A DNA stretch of 64,000 bases from Glebionis coronaria (Eukaryota; Streptophyta; Magnoliopsida; Asterales; Asteraceae). The stretch covers positions 388,019,039 to 388,083,038 of the forward strand of contig CM046879.1 of the NCBI GenBank assembly GCA_025667525.1. The letters are read 5' to 3'. A model generated the notes under the pieces. The model was not told where the DNA came from. It ran no database searches and saw only the letters and a list, made by a program, of their open reading frames with translations. The position numbers and the translations under genes were made by a program. Of the stretch, positions 13,350 through 25,696 are shown one piece after another (position 1 is the stretch's first letter; the number at the start of each line of letters is the position of its first letter).

Positions 13350-13680
13350 TAATTATGGAAACTTTCTATTTTTAGAAACTTAATTAAATAAGGCAGCTAA
13401 TCTATTTATGGAAACCTTCTATTTTTAGAAACTTATTTATTTCAGGCAGCTAATCTATTTATGGAAACTTATTTAATTAAGCTAGCTAATCTATTTATGG
13501 AAATGTTCTATTTTTTTAGAAACTTATCTATTTTAAGTAGTAAATCTAATTTTGGAAACTTTCTATTTTTGGAAACTTTCTATTTTTGGAAACTTTCTAT
13601 TTTTGGAAACTTTCTTATTTTGGAAACTTTCTATTTTTGGAAACTTTCTATATTAGGAAACCTGCTATTTTTGGAAAGTT
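13350..13680 (+). repeat. 17-bp minisatellite GGAAACTTTCTATTTTT (3' LTR copy)
   Basis: About eight core units of GGAAACTTTCTATTTTT at 13550-13680 follow longer imperfect units. The 5' LTR has about 12 core units, so the array changed length after insertion. Confidence 0.93.
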
Positions 13681-14903
13681 ACTTATTATTACACAGTAAG
13701 TATAATAACACATGAAATACCAGAAATACTTAATCAGATTAAACAGAATATAAGATAAAACACAGTTTATGGCTTTTAAACAGTAAAACATGGTAAGAAC
13801 ACATAAAATAAGCTAAGACATGACATAAAACCAGCTATGTATTTAGTAAGCAGATACTTATTCATGTACGTATTTATGTAGCACTAGTGATTCGGAAGTA
13901 GGATTCCTCGCAGTTCATCTTTTTCGTTCACTGGACATAAGGTACGGATTCCCGTCCTTTCAGTATGGACATTCTTTCCTTATTAGGATTCCCCGTATGC
14001 AGCCAACTGTTTTCCCGTAGTATAAGTTACGTGTTTGATAGCTTATGTTTAAATAAGATTACCTATAGCCATATACATGCATGACCAGTTTCACCTAGTT
14101 ATGGATGTACCATAACCATAACATTAGAGGCACTGATGTTATGACTTCATCACAGCGGAGTGATTGCTCGTGGCGTCCCTTCAGCTTTTGGCCATTTATA
14201 TTATATTTATCATGTGGGGCGTATGGGTGCATCCTAGTTACATGTTTTCAGTCAGGATTTCATGGTGAATGTGGTGTGTGCCTTGCATCCTTCACAAGGA
14301 GCTGATCCCTCCTACCCAGAACAAGTATATTTAATTAGAGGCAGCCCCTCTAATTTGCATGATGAGGTCACCCCTCCAAGTATTCATGCACGGTGGATTT
14401 TCATGACCCATATTGGCTAATGGTAAAATATGTTAAACAGTTTTCATAAGATAAACATAAGGCTTTTCAAACTATAAAACCAGTTTTATGAACATGTTCC
14501 AGGTTCTCCAGGACTTATACATTTCCGCTGCTATTAAGTCTTTATTATGCTTAGTCATTCATACTATGTCTATATCCGTGCACTGAGAGTTTTGCTCAAC
14601 CGTTACTTTCCTTTCCATGTCCCAAAACGGCAGGTACCCTAGGAAAGACTCGAGCATTTGGAGAACATGCATAGGATGGAAGCTGCTAGAGACTTCTTTT
14701 CCTTTTTGCCTTCATATACTTATGCTTGTTTAGTCTTTCATTCATTTCTTTTGCTTTATTATGTTTTGGGCTTATGTTTGGGAACCGATGTTTGATTCTG
14801 GTTATCCCTATGGTCATGTAATGTTTTATATATTTATCCTTGTATGCTTTGATGACACGCCATAATTACGCGTGACATTCCATTATCAAAATGGGGTGTT
14901 ACA

Positions 14904-15491
14904 GTGTGTATCAGTGTGATCACCTGAAAGGGATATTATGTATAAGAGGTCGTTGGTATATGACAATATTACATGTTGTAGGGGCGCCGTAAGTGACTCG
15001 GTTTAACGGGTTGGTTAACGTTCAGTTGCATGAGCTTAAGGCATTTATCAATTTATATATATGTGACTTGTCTGTGTGACAAGCTTGAGATGATTAAAAT
15101 TCTTGTGTTCAAATGATGATTTGTAAAACCTATAGACTTGCTCAACCGTTGTGTTGATGATTTTAAGCATGTATTTCAGGTAATCAACATGGATAGCTGC
15201 GGAGCATGCGAGGAGGAAGTTGGTGCTTACTTGTCTAAGCTTTGTTTACTTTTCCATCATTTGAAATGAATAAAATGACTTTTAAAGTCTTTGATGAATG
15301 TATTGTGACTGGTAACGGTTTTTTGGACCAAACGCTACTCTGATTTTATATATTGGGATGGTAACTTTTAGGCAATGTTGTATATTATTTTAACGTCTCT
15401 TTTTGAGGTCGTTGTCTATGATTGTTTGCGATGTGCTATGAGTAGCGCCCCAAAGTGGTATTCCGCTGCGTGGTAATTTGGAGGTGTTACA
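14904..15491 (+). repeat. X-1 5' LTR, second part
   Basis: It resumes X-1 LTR sequence right after GYP-T and aligns with 20299-20887. It ends GGAGGTGTTACA at 15491, followed by three bases and the PBS. The first five bases are the right-hand copy of the GYP-T target duplication. Confidence 0.88.
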
Positions 15492-15494
15492 AAA

Positions 15495-15510
15495 TGGTAA
15501 TCAGAGCCAC
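15495..15510 (+). other. Primer-binding site of X-1
   Basis: TGGTAATCAGAGCCAC lies three bases after the LTR. It equals the initiator-Met type site with one extra A after TGGTA. The sequence downstream (AGAGAACTAGGTCG) is shared with the X-2 leader. Confidence 0.8.
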
Positions 15511-16189
15511 AAGTTATAGAGAACTAGGTCGATTTTAAAAAACCTAAACTATAACTTTTGGTGTGTTCTAAAAAGTTTTTAGTACGCAACTACAACACAT
15601 GGCTCCGGTAAGGCTATTCTTGCATTATATTATGATTGATTGTGATTATGTGAACCTATGTGTATATAGGAATAGTAGTATGTATATGTAGGAATATACT
15701 ATGGTATTTGGAGGCATTGCACGTGGAGCAATGGTCCTTGAATTATTGTCGTCCATTTTAATACGGTTTTGTATCGGATTTGGCCTCACTGCCAATCACC
15801 GATCTTAATAATTATGTATTATCTGAATACGAGCGTGAAAATCGTTTGATACTTTGAGTATGTATATTTTTTCGTAATCTATTGCATATCGACTTGTTTA
15901 AGTTCGATTGTTGTCATCGTATCGTGATGTGCCATTTTAGGACATCTCCTTTCGAAACATAATTGATTGATGTGATATCCGTGTTCTGAATACTTCTTAT
16001 GATTTTGAAGAATCATTTATCTGAGGCGACATCTTCTATGTAATGAGACGTGTGATTTTTTTATATGAATACGTTTTATTGGCGAAAAGGAGGATGCAAT
16101 GTTGGACCCAAATATATATGTGTCCAAATCAAATATATATAGTTTGGGTACAACAAAGATATGCTCGTAGTAGTCATTTGGTTGAGTGA

Positions 16190-16600
16190 CTTAATACCTT
16201 ATATCTAAATGGAATGGGACATTTAGATATAGAGATTTTAACTCGCCCAACTATGAGTCGTTTAAGGTTGTCTTATTTAAATGGATTCGGACATTTAAAA
16301 AAGAAAGTTTTAAACTACTGGACCTTAGGTTGTCGTGTTTTCCTTATTCAAATGGAATGGGACTTTTGAATATGGAAATCATGATGTAAGTTTATTGACA
16401 CCTTGTATTTACTATGGTATTTTGATATGATATCGTGTTGAGAGGTAGTAATGCTTGAGTAGGATGACTTATAATTGTCTTGTTGAAATGGATTGGGACG
16501 CCTTTTCATTTGAACAAGAAAGTTATAAGTTCCCGAACCGTAAATTTATAAAAACTTGTATACATGGGACGCCTTTTAATGTCGACAAGGAGTTATAAAT
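16190..16600 (+). repeat. Decayed dispersed repeat AAATGGAATGGGACATTT
   Basis: Five imperfect copies (about 16207, 16280, 16350, 16485 and 16562) share a core of ATGGRNTGGGACNNNTTTNAA, each followed by a purine-rich AAAGTTATAA-like tail, at irregular 60-135 bp spacing. Confidence 0.6.
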
Positions 16601-18068
16601 GAGTGGGCTCAAGTATGTCTGGCTCGATTTGTGGATGTTTGGTGTGTGTACGTCATTCCTCGAATCGTGTTTCGTTGGTATGAATCGTTCAGTTCCGTCG
16701 TCATTATGATGATCCTGGATTATCATCTATGTACGAGTAACCCGTTGGACTTCTCTCGAGTTGTGATTTATTTCTATGGACCATTTCTAATGTGTCTCGA
16801 TGATCGCGAGATTTATAAGTAGATTGTTAAGAACCATTGACCGTTCCGAGAATAGGCGACTTGTTTAAGCGTCACCAGGATCTATCCATGTACTTGTGGA
16901 TTGACTGAGGATCGAGTTATAAATGGCAACTTATCATGGATGTGAAGATTTTGTAATTTTACTTGCTACTATCGAAGGGTCACTGAAGACTTTTCTTGAT
17001 GACGAAACTCTTGAGGGCCAGCATGAAGAATTAAATAAAGAAAATGATGTATCAATTTGACCACTGAAGTAGGAATTATTGGGACGTCTTTGTATGATGA
17101 ATGTTGAAGCAGAAGTTAATGGTATGCCCGGTATGTTGTGAATCTTCGCCAATGGAACGAATTTCTTAATGATTGGAATTAATAAATTCGTTATCACTTC
17201 GAGGACTATGTTGAAGTCGACACCGCAAGTGTAAAGACTTTGGAGATCAAGTTGTATTATCAAGGGTTCGTTCACGGTTTTCACGATAATCAACGGTGGA
17301 AATCTGTATTTGATGTTTATGTTCGACCTTTGAATTTAGATACTTATGTGGTATATGATCTAGTCGAATGATCGTAAGTTGTGAGAACTTGAGACGACAT
17401 TGTCCAATGACGTCCGATCATGGAGAACACGTACCATGTAATATCTTTTTGACCTTCAACGACGATGTTTATTGAGACTTTGATGCGTCTGGGCGGAAGT
17501 GAGATGGTGTTCTTGTATTATCTTTTACGTATGGTTCCGAGTGTGAGCCCTCCGATGACGAAAATACTTTCTTGTTATTTCTTCTTAATATGCGTCCGTG
17601 GCTATCCGCCTAGTGGATATCCTTTAACTTGCAATCTTCCAATTGACTAGACTTACCCGAAGGACTTGTCAAGTATTCTTATCTATCATGGCTTGGCTAT
17701 TTAGCAAGCATGGGCTAACCCGATTGAATTTATTGATTTGGCATGGTTTGGTTATTTTGCAAACATGTCGTGATTTCATTTTTCATCCCTAGTGATGTCT
17801 TTTGTGTTTGATTTAGATTGTAATTCGTCCGATAGAGTAAGGTATACGCTGAATGATGTCCATATCGATGAACTCGTTTTTGACGAAATATAAAATTGGA
17901 GTCGTCGGATGAGCTTTGTGCACTTCGTGTAATTCACGTGTGTCGAGCTTGAAGAAGTTTTGATGGAAATTCGAGACGTAGATAAATATTCATGTGGGAA
18001 CGTGAGGACTTCTTTAGTAGTAATGCGCGATACGAGAATGAGGTGAGTTGAGCGCCGGGACGTCGCTC

Positions 18069-18085
18069 CTTTAAGGAGGTGAGAA
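18069..18085 (+). other. Polypurine tract of X-1
   Basis: TTTAAGGAGGTGAGAA directly precedes the 3' LTR start at 18086. The wider context GCGCCGGGACGTCGCTCC is nearly the same as in X-2. Confidence 0.85.
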
Positions 18086-20887
18086 TGTAATAACCCGAAT
18101 TTAACGTCATGATTTTATCCTAACTATGTAACTGATTTTGAATTCCTAAGCATTGGTAAGTATTGTATTGCTTGACGGTTTACGTTGAAACCGGTGATTG
18201 AGACTTTATTTGATGTTTTGACGAATGGAATTTATCCTTTAAATAATCGAGAAGACGACGATGCCATATTTTAGTCGTGAGAGCTATTATTTTAATTTTT
18301 AGTATTTTTCGACTTATGTTCGTATGTCGTTGAAAACGATTCAAAAGCGCGTTCTTATAAATCGTTATGCATTAATTTAATTATTGATCTCGATATTTAA
18401 TTAAAGTGAATTTTAGTAGGTTAAAACCGGGCCGACGCCCTTTACTTTTCGTTTTTGCCCGCGGCCCAACACTAAACCAAACACACCCTATATATTATTT
18501 TACTAAGGTCTAGCAATCTTTGTTGCCAAACATCCCCTAAATCCACTTTTATCACCACTTAATTAAGACATAAGTTACCAGTACTTGAGAAAAAAAAACA
18601 GTCATCTCTTCCCTCCCTCTCTGGTCCGACGTGACACAAACAACACCACCATCATTATTAAATTTCTTCAATAAAATCACAATTAAATCACACCAAATCA
18701 TCCACTTATCATTCCTATTCAAATCCCCACCATCAATTTAACATGATGCATGTGTTTTAGAAAAATTAAAATTTTTAAGAAATCATCAATGGTGGTGTAA
18801 TCCGAATTTTATGATTGGGAAGTATTAAGGGCTGATAGATATTGCTGAAAACAAGTGGGGTTGCAACCAAAAGTCGTTTTTGATCATCCATTAGTGTTGG
18901 GGGTAGTCGGTTGAATACAAACAACCACTAAGGAGTGGTTTGATTTTGATTTCTTACTTCTTTGTTAGCTTTGTAAGTTCTTATTTTTCAATCTTTTGAT
19001 TTTGGCTTGCATGCATATTGATTTGATAAGTTATGTAGATGCATGTGTGATTTTCGTTGATTTGATCATGGGTAAAAGTTATATAGTTGCTGTCCTGATT
19101 TTGGGTATAAATTTCGGTCATGTTAAACTTTTATAAACGTAGATTTCATTGATTCTAGTCGTGGGGCTCTTTCTTACGCACATTTTGATATAAAATGGGC
19201 CTTCTAACTCTTAAAAATGAGCAAGTTATGCTCGTTTGAATTTCGGAAAAATTATCGATTTAGTTTCTGCACACCATCTGATGCAGAACCGAAAAAGGGC
19301 AAAATCGTCCAGTTTTAGTCCGTTTCAGGGTTCGAGTAAAACTGAAAAGTTGTTTAAAATGTCATTTCCAGGTCTACCGCGAGGAAAGTGGTCTTGAAAC
19401 CGAATATTTGAGGGTCTTCTATTTAATTGAAAATCTGCATTTTCTAAAAAAATTGTCTTTTTAACAAATCTGATACGAGCGGTAAATCGGTCATTTCTGG
19501 TCCGTTTCGGCCTTCGGCCGAAACATGAAAATTGTTCAGAATGTTGTTTTACCTATACCTCGTGTGAATCAGACCTGAAAACGAGTAGTAACGGGGTAAA
19601 AGTTACAAGTAAAATCTAAATTTTTAACGTTAAAATTGTAATTTCGCGCAGAACTTGCAGGGGCATTTTGGTCAACTTCTGTTGAGTTTCAGGTCTCGGG
19701 TATAACTAGAAAGTTGACCGAAATGTCGTTTTGCATCAAAATGCTTTAGTCTTTAATCATGAAAATGTCGTTCAGTGGGTCAATTAAGCGGGTCAGACCT
19801 GAAAGTCAAAGTTGTCAAGAAGGTAAAAATTGTCGAATTTTTCTAAGTATGTATTTTTATTAGATTTTTGAGCATTGATTCTTAAGTATCGATTTGTATG
19901 CATGTTAATATATATATACTAGTATAAAATATCATTCTTCGTGTTATATTATTTTGAGTGTGAAATTAAGTACACGCAACTATTATAGGTCGCGGTTGAT
20001 ACGTCGGCATTCGTCTCATCGTCTCGAAGAACGTCTTGTTGGTACTTCTTATTCAGGTGAGTATAAAGCCTCGCTTTTTAGTCTCTTGTAAATGATTTTA
20101 ACCCGCGAGGGGGAATACATGTTTGTTTTTATAAAAGGAACACAAGTTGTTTTCGGTATGCTGGACCCGAATATGATGATAAATGCCTAAGTACCATTGT
20201 CTTATGAAGTCCCTGAATTTCATGAAATGTTAATTACCTTGCGAGGTAAACGCTAATACATATGATAGATCTATTTGGTTTGACAGCCTTATCCTAGGGT
20301 ATGTATCCGTGTGATCACCTGAAAGGGATATTATGTATAAGAGGTCGTTGGTATATGACAATATTACCTGCTGTAGGGGCGCCGTAATTGACTCGGTTTG
20401 ACGTGATGGTTAACGTTCAGTTGCATGAGCTTAAGGCATTTATCGATTTATATATATGTGACTTGTATGTGTGACAAGCTTGAGATGATTAAAATTCTTG
20501 TGTTCAAATGATGATTTGTAAAACCTATAGACTTGCTCAACCGTTGTGTTGATGATTTTAAGAATGTATTTCAGGTAATCAAGATGGATAGCTGGGGAGC
20601 ATGCGAGGAGGAAGTTGTTGCTTACTTGTCTAAACTTTGTTTACTTTTTCATCCTTTGAAATGAATAAAATGACTTTTAAAGTCTTTGATGAATGTATTG
20701 TGATTGGTAACGGTTTTTTTGACCAAACGCTACTCTGATTTTATATATTGGGATGGAGAACTTTTAGGCAATGTTGTATATTATTTTAACGTCTCTTTTT
20801 GAGGTCGTTGTCTATGATTGTGTGCGATGTGTTATGAGTAGCGCCCCAAAGTGGTATTCCGCTGCGTGGTAATTTGGGGGTGTTACA
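18086..20887 (+). repeat. X-1 3' LTR
   Basis: It starts TGTAATAACCCGAATTTAAC and ends GGGGGTGTTACA. It is uninterrupted and therefore shows the empty GYP-T site (20299-20303) and the short form of the TA repeat (19908-19918). The target duplication ATGAT follows at 20888. Confidence 0.92.
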
Positions 20888-23080
20888 ATGATTTTATCGT
20901 CACCAACTCTCATGATTAATTCGCCCGCGGCTACATCAATGAGAGTGCGACCGGTCCTCAAGAATAGACGTCCAACGATTAATGGAACACGGGGGTCCAT
21001 CTCGTAGTCAACGACAACAAAATCCGTCGAAAAGGTGAATTTGTCGACACCGACGAAAACATCTTCGGCTATCCCCACCGGATAAGTAACCGTACGGTTA
21101 GCTAATTCCAATGTCATTCGTGTGGGGACTAGTTCGGGTAGAGATAATTGTTTCTAAACACTTAATGGCATTAAGTTTATACTAGCACCTAGATCGGCTA
21201 GGGCCATACAATTCTCTACCCCGGAAAGTTGCAAGGAATGAGAAAACGACCCGGATCACCAAGTTTGGTTGGTAATTTCTTTAAGAGCACTGCGGAGCAA
21301 TTCTCATTAAGTTGGGTCTGAGCGATATCAAGAAGCTTTTTTTGTCACTGAGAAGATCTTTAAACATTTTAGCATATTTCGACATGTTAGCGAGAGCCTC
21401 AGCAAAGGAGATGTTGAAATTCAATTGTTTAAACATTTTAAGAAAGTTCGAAACCTGAATATCATCCTTGTTCTTCAACTTCTCTTTCCTCAACCTTGAG
21501 GGATAAGGTATATTGGGTTGAGATGAAGGCTTTGGAATGGAATTCTCACTCACATCCTTGGGTGGTGGAGGGGTGGAAGTAGAAGGTGGAGAAATTGGAG
21601 AAGGGGGCTCGTTTTCCTTTGTCACAATTACCGGTGTAGGTGTAGGAAGCTCGGGTTCCTTTAAACCTTTTCCACTTCGAGTGGTGATTGCTTTCATCTC
21701 CCCTCTTGGATTAGCAACGGTGTTACTCGGAAGAGAACTCGAACTAGAGGCTTGATTACTTTGGAAGAAACTATCCATCATATCCCTTAAGTCATTCGTT
21801 TGACTGCTCAAAGAGTTTCGCATATCGGCTCGAAGATCATTCCCTTGTTTCGCCATATCTCCTTTCAAGTTGATGATTTGCCGCTGAAGATTCTGAACCA
21901 GTGCGTCATTAGTCCTCATGTAAGTTTCAACCTCGTGATTAAATGCGGTGGATTGGGCGGGAGGAAGAGCATGGTAGGCAGGTGGTTGATAAGCGGGTTG
22001 TTGGTAAACTTGGTTGTTTCCTTGAGGTGGATATGGGTTTCTTTGGGTTTGATATTGATTTGGAGCTCGAGGTTGGTTTTGATTGTTGCGATTGAGGTTG
22101 TTTTGGTTTTGAGGTGGAAAACCGGGTGGTGAAAGGAAGTTGTTTGAACGATAACTGAGCAAATTGCGGTCACCTTGAGGACGTGCTTGATAGTCGAAGG
22201 ACAATCGGTGTATGAATGAGAACCCCCGCATATTTCACATGACTGACTCAATGCATTAACTTGCGCATTGTTGTTTTTGGCATTATTAGCGGTTTGTAGA
22301 GCAAGTGCTTCAACAATCGAAGTAATCTTATCAATTCTCTTGTCGGTGTCACTAGTACTAGCACTAGCCACATTAGCCCGAACACTCTTAGTTTGCACTC
22401 TAGACTTATTCTTAATAATATCCCACGCGGCATTAGAAGACTTAACCAAAATGTTACCCCCCGAGGCACTATTTAGTGAATCTTGGTCATTCATGCTTAA
22501 ACCATTGTAAAAAGTATTAATTTGATGTACTTTTGTGAAACCATGTTGTGGACACTTTCTTAAAATTTCCTTAAAACGGTCCCAAGATTCACTAAATGTC
22601 TCACCGTACTTTTGTTCAAAGTTAATAATTTCATTCCGCAAAGCGGTAGTACGTGAGGGTGGGAAAAATAGTTGATGAACTTGGTCTCTAAATCCGACCA
22701 CGTAAGAATACTTTGTGGCGGTTTCTTTATCAAGCCAATGTCGGGCTTGTCCCTTTGGAGAAAGGAAAAAGTTGCAAGAGAATCACCTCTTGTGAAACCC
22801 CATTATACTTGACCGTATTAGTGAGTTGAAGAAACCTTTTGATATGGTCGTGAGGATCATCAAGTGTACACCCCAAGAATGGTTGAGCAAAGACCATTTG
22901 AATGAAGCCGGATTTGAGTTCAAAGTTGTTGGCTCCAATCTCGGGTATGACAATAGCATCGGTGTTGCCCTCTACTTACGATTGCAAAAGCTCGATCATT
23001 GGTCGATTGTCCATGGTGACAATAGGTGGAGTTTCGACTTCGGCTTGAGTTGCTTTCTTCTTACGAGCACGGGTACGCAT
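20888..23080 (-). pseudogene. Athila-like gag and protease, broken (ATH-1)
   Basis: On the minus strand, from the ATG at 23080 (MRTRARKKK), this encodes the gag and aspartic protease of a Ty3/gypsy element. Gag forms the virus-like particle and the protease cleaves it. The frame holds an in-frame TAA at 22976-22978, a frameshift near 22700-22720, another near 22200, one near 21340 and a stop near 21155. Readable parts in order: gag core (FFPPSRTTALRNEIINFEQK), a CxxC-xxx-H-xxxx-C knuckle (CEICGGSHSYTDC), a Pro/Gln-rich tail, RLRKEKLKNKDD, then protease with DLGA at 21184-21195. It is cut at 20888 by X-1 and continues at 2438-2107. ATH-3 is a better preserved relative. Confidence 0.88.
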
Positions 23081-23282
23081 ACACACCTACAAAAAGAAAA
23101 GAAAGATAGACAAGAAATATTTTTGGTTTTTTATGTTTTTCTTTTTTTTATTTTGAATTTTTGAAAATTTTTAATTTTTATGGATTTTTAAAAATTTTTA
23201 AGCAAGAAAAATAACGTTCAAAAATGAACGGATCCCAAAATCCAATGCGTCTCTCACTAAAAACCATTAATCTTAACGAAAT

Positions 23283-23300
23283 GACCTGGCAGCGGCGCCA
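23283..23300 (-). other. Primer-binding site of ATH-1
   Basis: The minus strand reads TGGCGCCGCTGCCAGGTC two bases after the LTR. Of the tRNAs I know it is closest to the complement of the Asp tRNA 3' end, with a T to C change at position 9, and it is the typical Athila location. Confidence 0.8.
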
Positions 23301-23569
23301 TTTAATACCAGGGATTTCCAAGTATAAAATTGTTTCATTAATCCAGTCTTTTCGAATTGATTACAAGTTGAAAGTGCGACTCAGTCGTTCTTGGTGGAAA
23401 ATAAAATGGTTTGATTATCTATTTTAAACTAAAAGCAAATATAAAAATGTCGTTGAGTAAAAATAAAAGCTTTTTAAAAATTAAACTAAAAATTACAAGT
23501 TAAAAATAAATGATTAAAACTTAAAAGTAAATTTAAAACTTGAAAACTTAATAAAAATAAACACTTATA

Positions 23570-23890
23570 CCCGTCGGAATGTTGTTGTCGGAATACTATC
23601 AGAATGTACCCGTCGGAATAATCCGTAAGAATGTATCAAATGAATTCTGTCGAAATAATGAAATAGTATCGGAATAATGGCAAGTAAAGCTATCGGAATA
23701 ATCCGTCGGAAAGCAATCAGAATAATGATAAACACACCCGTCGGAATACCGATAGGAATAACGATCGGAATCCAAAACCCTAATCCGATACAATGATCAG
23801 AATAAACGGTCGGAAAACAAAACCCTTTTCCGATGGCAGCGTCGGAATAACTGTCGGAAAAGGTAAAACCCTTTTCCGACGGAATGAAAT
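23570..23890 (-). repeat. TTCCGAC/CGGAATAA minisatellite in ATH-1 LTR
   Basis: Repeated words such as GTCGGAATAATCCG, ATCGGAATAA and CCCTTTTCCGAC are irregularly spaced at about 20-35 bp. It corresponds in position to the TTCCGGATCA arrays of the other Athila-like LTRs. Confidence 0.85.
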
Positions 23891-24390
23891 TCGTAATAAG
23901 CAAGTCAATAAGCTACTTTTTAATAAGCTCAAACCGAAACTTTACCAAATTTATAATGAAAAGAGCTCAATAAGAACGAATAAGAAACTTTCAAAACTTT
24001 AAATAAGCAAAACTTTTAAAACAAACTTTAATAAGACGAAATCTTTTAGAAAGCTTAAAAGTAAATAAGCTAAATACAAAATAAGCCAATAAGCATGATA
24101 AGCTCAAAGCTCAAGTTGTATAAAAACTTAGATATGAATAAAAAGATAAACTTTTTAATCACATAAACATCAATATGAAACAAAATCAATGATTATCACG
24201 AATCAAAATCAAATCAAAAAGAAAGAAAGGTAGAAGAAGATTAAGATTAAAACAAGATTAAGCTTTTAAAAGTAAAGATTAGATTAAAACAAGAAAGGAA
24301 GATAAAAGATGAAGTTCCTAGTGATAGAAAGTTAAACACTTTCTCTCTCTAAAACTACAAAATAAAAATTGAACTAATTAACTAACTAAC

Positions 24391-24424
24391 ACCCTCCTAA
24401 TGTGTCATTAGGAGGGTATATATA
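24391..24424 (-). promoter_or_regulatory. TATA box beside a perfect hairpin in ATH-1 LTR
   Basis: The minus strand shows TATATA at 24417-24424, directly followed by ACCCTCCTAATG and, after a 3-nt loop (24403-24405), CATTAGGAGGGT. That is a 12-bp perfect stem just where transcription should begin or shortly after. Confidence 0.6.
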
Positions 24425-24868
24425 GGAGGTGGGGAGGTGCATGTTTTGCTTCCTTTTTCTTTCTTCTCGTCTCGACTCGATTTAAATTCTTTGTCTTTCT
24501 CGACGTCGTCTCGGGATTTGTCGATACAAATTGAACTCGTCTTATAATTTTCTTCTATAATTAGACTTGGTTCTTCGACTTCATTAAACTTCCGTCTTTA
24601 GACTTTTTCTTCGATAAATCTTCAGAATAGGCCTTGGACTTCCGTTCTTTTTGCACTCTTGATCTTTTGACTTCGTCTTTTCTCGTTTTCTTCGATAAAA
24701 GCCCGTGATAGCCCGTGTTTTCTTCCTTTTTCATATTTTTATCCTGAAAAACAATAAAAACACAAACCACGCATAATTCCGACTTTTACGACATAAAATA
24801 CATGTTTTGGTCTTGTTATTATTGGAAATAAGTGGTAAAAGGATAAGTGTTTTCACACTTAATTAGCA

Positions 24869-25696
24869 TTCACCTATTCTTCCTCGTCATATTCTGCAGC
24901 AGAAGCCATAAGATCAAATTCCTCAGCTTGAAGTGGAATCCCTGCCTCTTCTTTTTGTGCTATGAGAAGCTGAGTCTAAAGATAAGCAACATCCCTCTTC
25001 TTTTTGGCTGTGCAATCTCGAGCATAATGACCAAATCCCCTGCAGTTGTAGCACTGAACCTGACGATTGTTGTTTCCATTTCTCGTACCAGTATTCTCAG
25101 CCCTTGCAGCCACAATGTTTCCCATCTGATTACCAACCGCGGGCACAACTATTAACCCATTCTGATTACCCACATTTGGAACTTTCGGATTCTGACCACG
25201 GATTTGTCCATACTGATTTCCTGCATTCCCAACATTCTGACCGTATTGTGTCCCCGTGTTCCCAGTAGCTACCAATTGGCGATCTTGATTCGCATTCATG
25301 AAAGGTTGAGCAATCTGCCTATTTCTAGTGTTCGAGGAGATTCTCTGATTGTTGTTGGTGGGGTTAATGGTAAATTTGAATGCCTTTGCGAGAAGTGCAA
25401 GACCAGTATTAATCGCATGAGTAGGATCGGTGATGTCATCAAAACAGGCAATGGGTTGTTGTAAGTAGTTCACAACAACAGGAGGTTAATATCCATAAGA
25501 GGTGAGTTGTTGTTGTTGTTGTTGTGGCATGAAGTTACTTGATGAGGGTTAATGGTAAGGTACCATGAGATATGACATAGATGATGGAGAGTTTGCCATA
25601 AAAGCCAATGGATCTTGTGTCTTGGCACGTCTTTCAGCCCTAACTTCGTTAGCTTCATCTTGATTCATCTTCAAATAATCATATACTTGAGTGTAG
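24869..25696 (-). pseudogene. Ty1/copia gag, C-terminal part with zinc knuckle (COP-1)
   Basis: The minus strand continues the COP-1 gag that is interrupted at 43398: TQVYDYLKMNQDEANEVRAE, then a Gln/Asn-rich segment, then an intact CCHC knuckle CYNCRGFGHYARDC and EEAGIPLQAEEFDLMASAA. Gag coats the element RNA, and the knuckle binds nucleic acid. There are in-frame stops near 25548 and 25490, one after DVAYL (about 24976) and one before VNAN. Coding sequence ends abruptly at ATH-1. The composition closely resembles copia gag proteins I know from Asteraceae. The protease and pol that should follow are not in the window. Confidence 0.85.

Larger units (their letters stand above)
4763..14903 (+). 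mobile_element. Ty3/gypsy retrotransposon GYP-T, decayed, nested in the X-1 5' LTR
   Basis: LTRs start TGTAAAACCCGCATGC (4763, 11965), and the 3' LTR ends GGGGTGTTACA at 14903. The flanks are ATATG (4758-4762) and GTGTG (14904-14908), an imperfect 5-bp duplication; the empty site in the X-1 3' LTR is GTATG. The PBS TGGTATCAGAGCCAAGG (7743) matches the initiator-Met type, and a polypurine tract lies at 11951-11964. Decayed reverse transcriptase and integrase pieces mark it as Ty3/gypsy. The long LTRs and primer type suggest a chromovirus of the Tekay/Del kind, but a chromodomain is not clearly readable. Confidence 0.88.
11965..14903 (+). repeat. GYP-T 3' LTR
   Basis: It starts TGTAAAACCCGCATGC and ends GGGGTGTTACA. 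It is about 97-98% like 4763-7738 by eye over the first 340 bases, with a few indels: the 17-bp minisatellite has about eight units here (13550-13680), and about 35 bp near 12640-12675 are absent from the other copy. Confidence 0.92.
15492..18085 (+). mobile_element. X-1 internal region, no recognisable coding
   Basis: The region runs from PBS to polypurine tract in 2.6 kb. An ATG in good position reads MAPVRL at 15600 but the frame soon closes. The largest open frames (about 119 codons, on either strand) show no domain I recognise. From 16190 to 16600 there is a decayed repeat built on AAATGGAATGGGACATTT. The last 100 bases before the 3' LTR resemble those of X-2. I read this as a non-autonomous element whose gag-pol was lost or decayed beyond recognition. 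Confidence 0.7.
23303..24868 (-). repeat. 5' LTR of ATH-1
   Basis: The LTR is read on the minus strand and ends CTGGTATTA beside the PBS at 23300. Its start near 24863-24868 is diverged (TTAAGTGTGAAAACACTTATCC, against AGGTGTGTAAACACCCATCC in sister LTRs), so the exact first base is uncertain. It contains a CGGAAT minisatellite (23570-23890) and a TATA box. Its outer edge abuts COP-1 gag coding sequence (VNAN in frame), which marks an insertion into COP-1. Confidence 0.82.

Noticed and set aside
16934..17293. Minus-strand frame of 119 codons in X-1 as a host gene
   Set aside because: There is no recognisable domain, it lies within the internal region of a decayed element, and it is antisense to the element. 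Length is within chance for AT-rich sequence.
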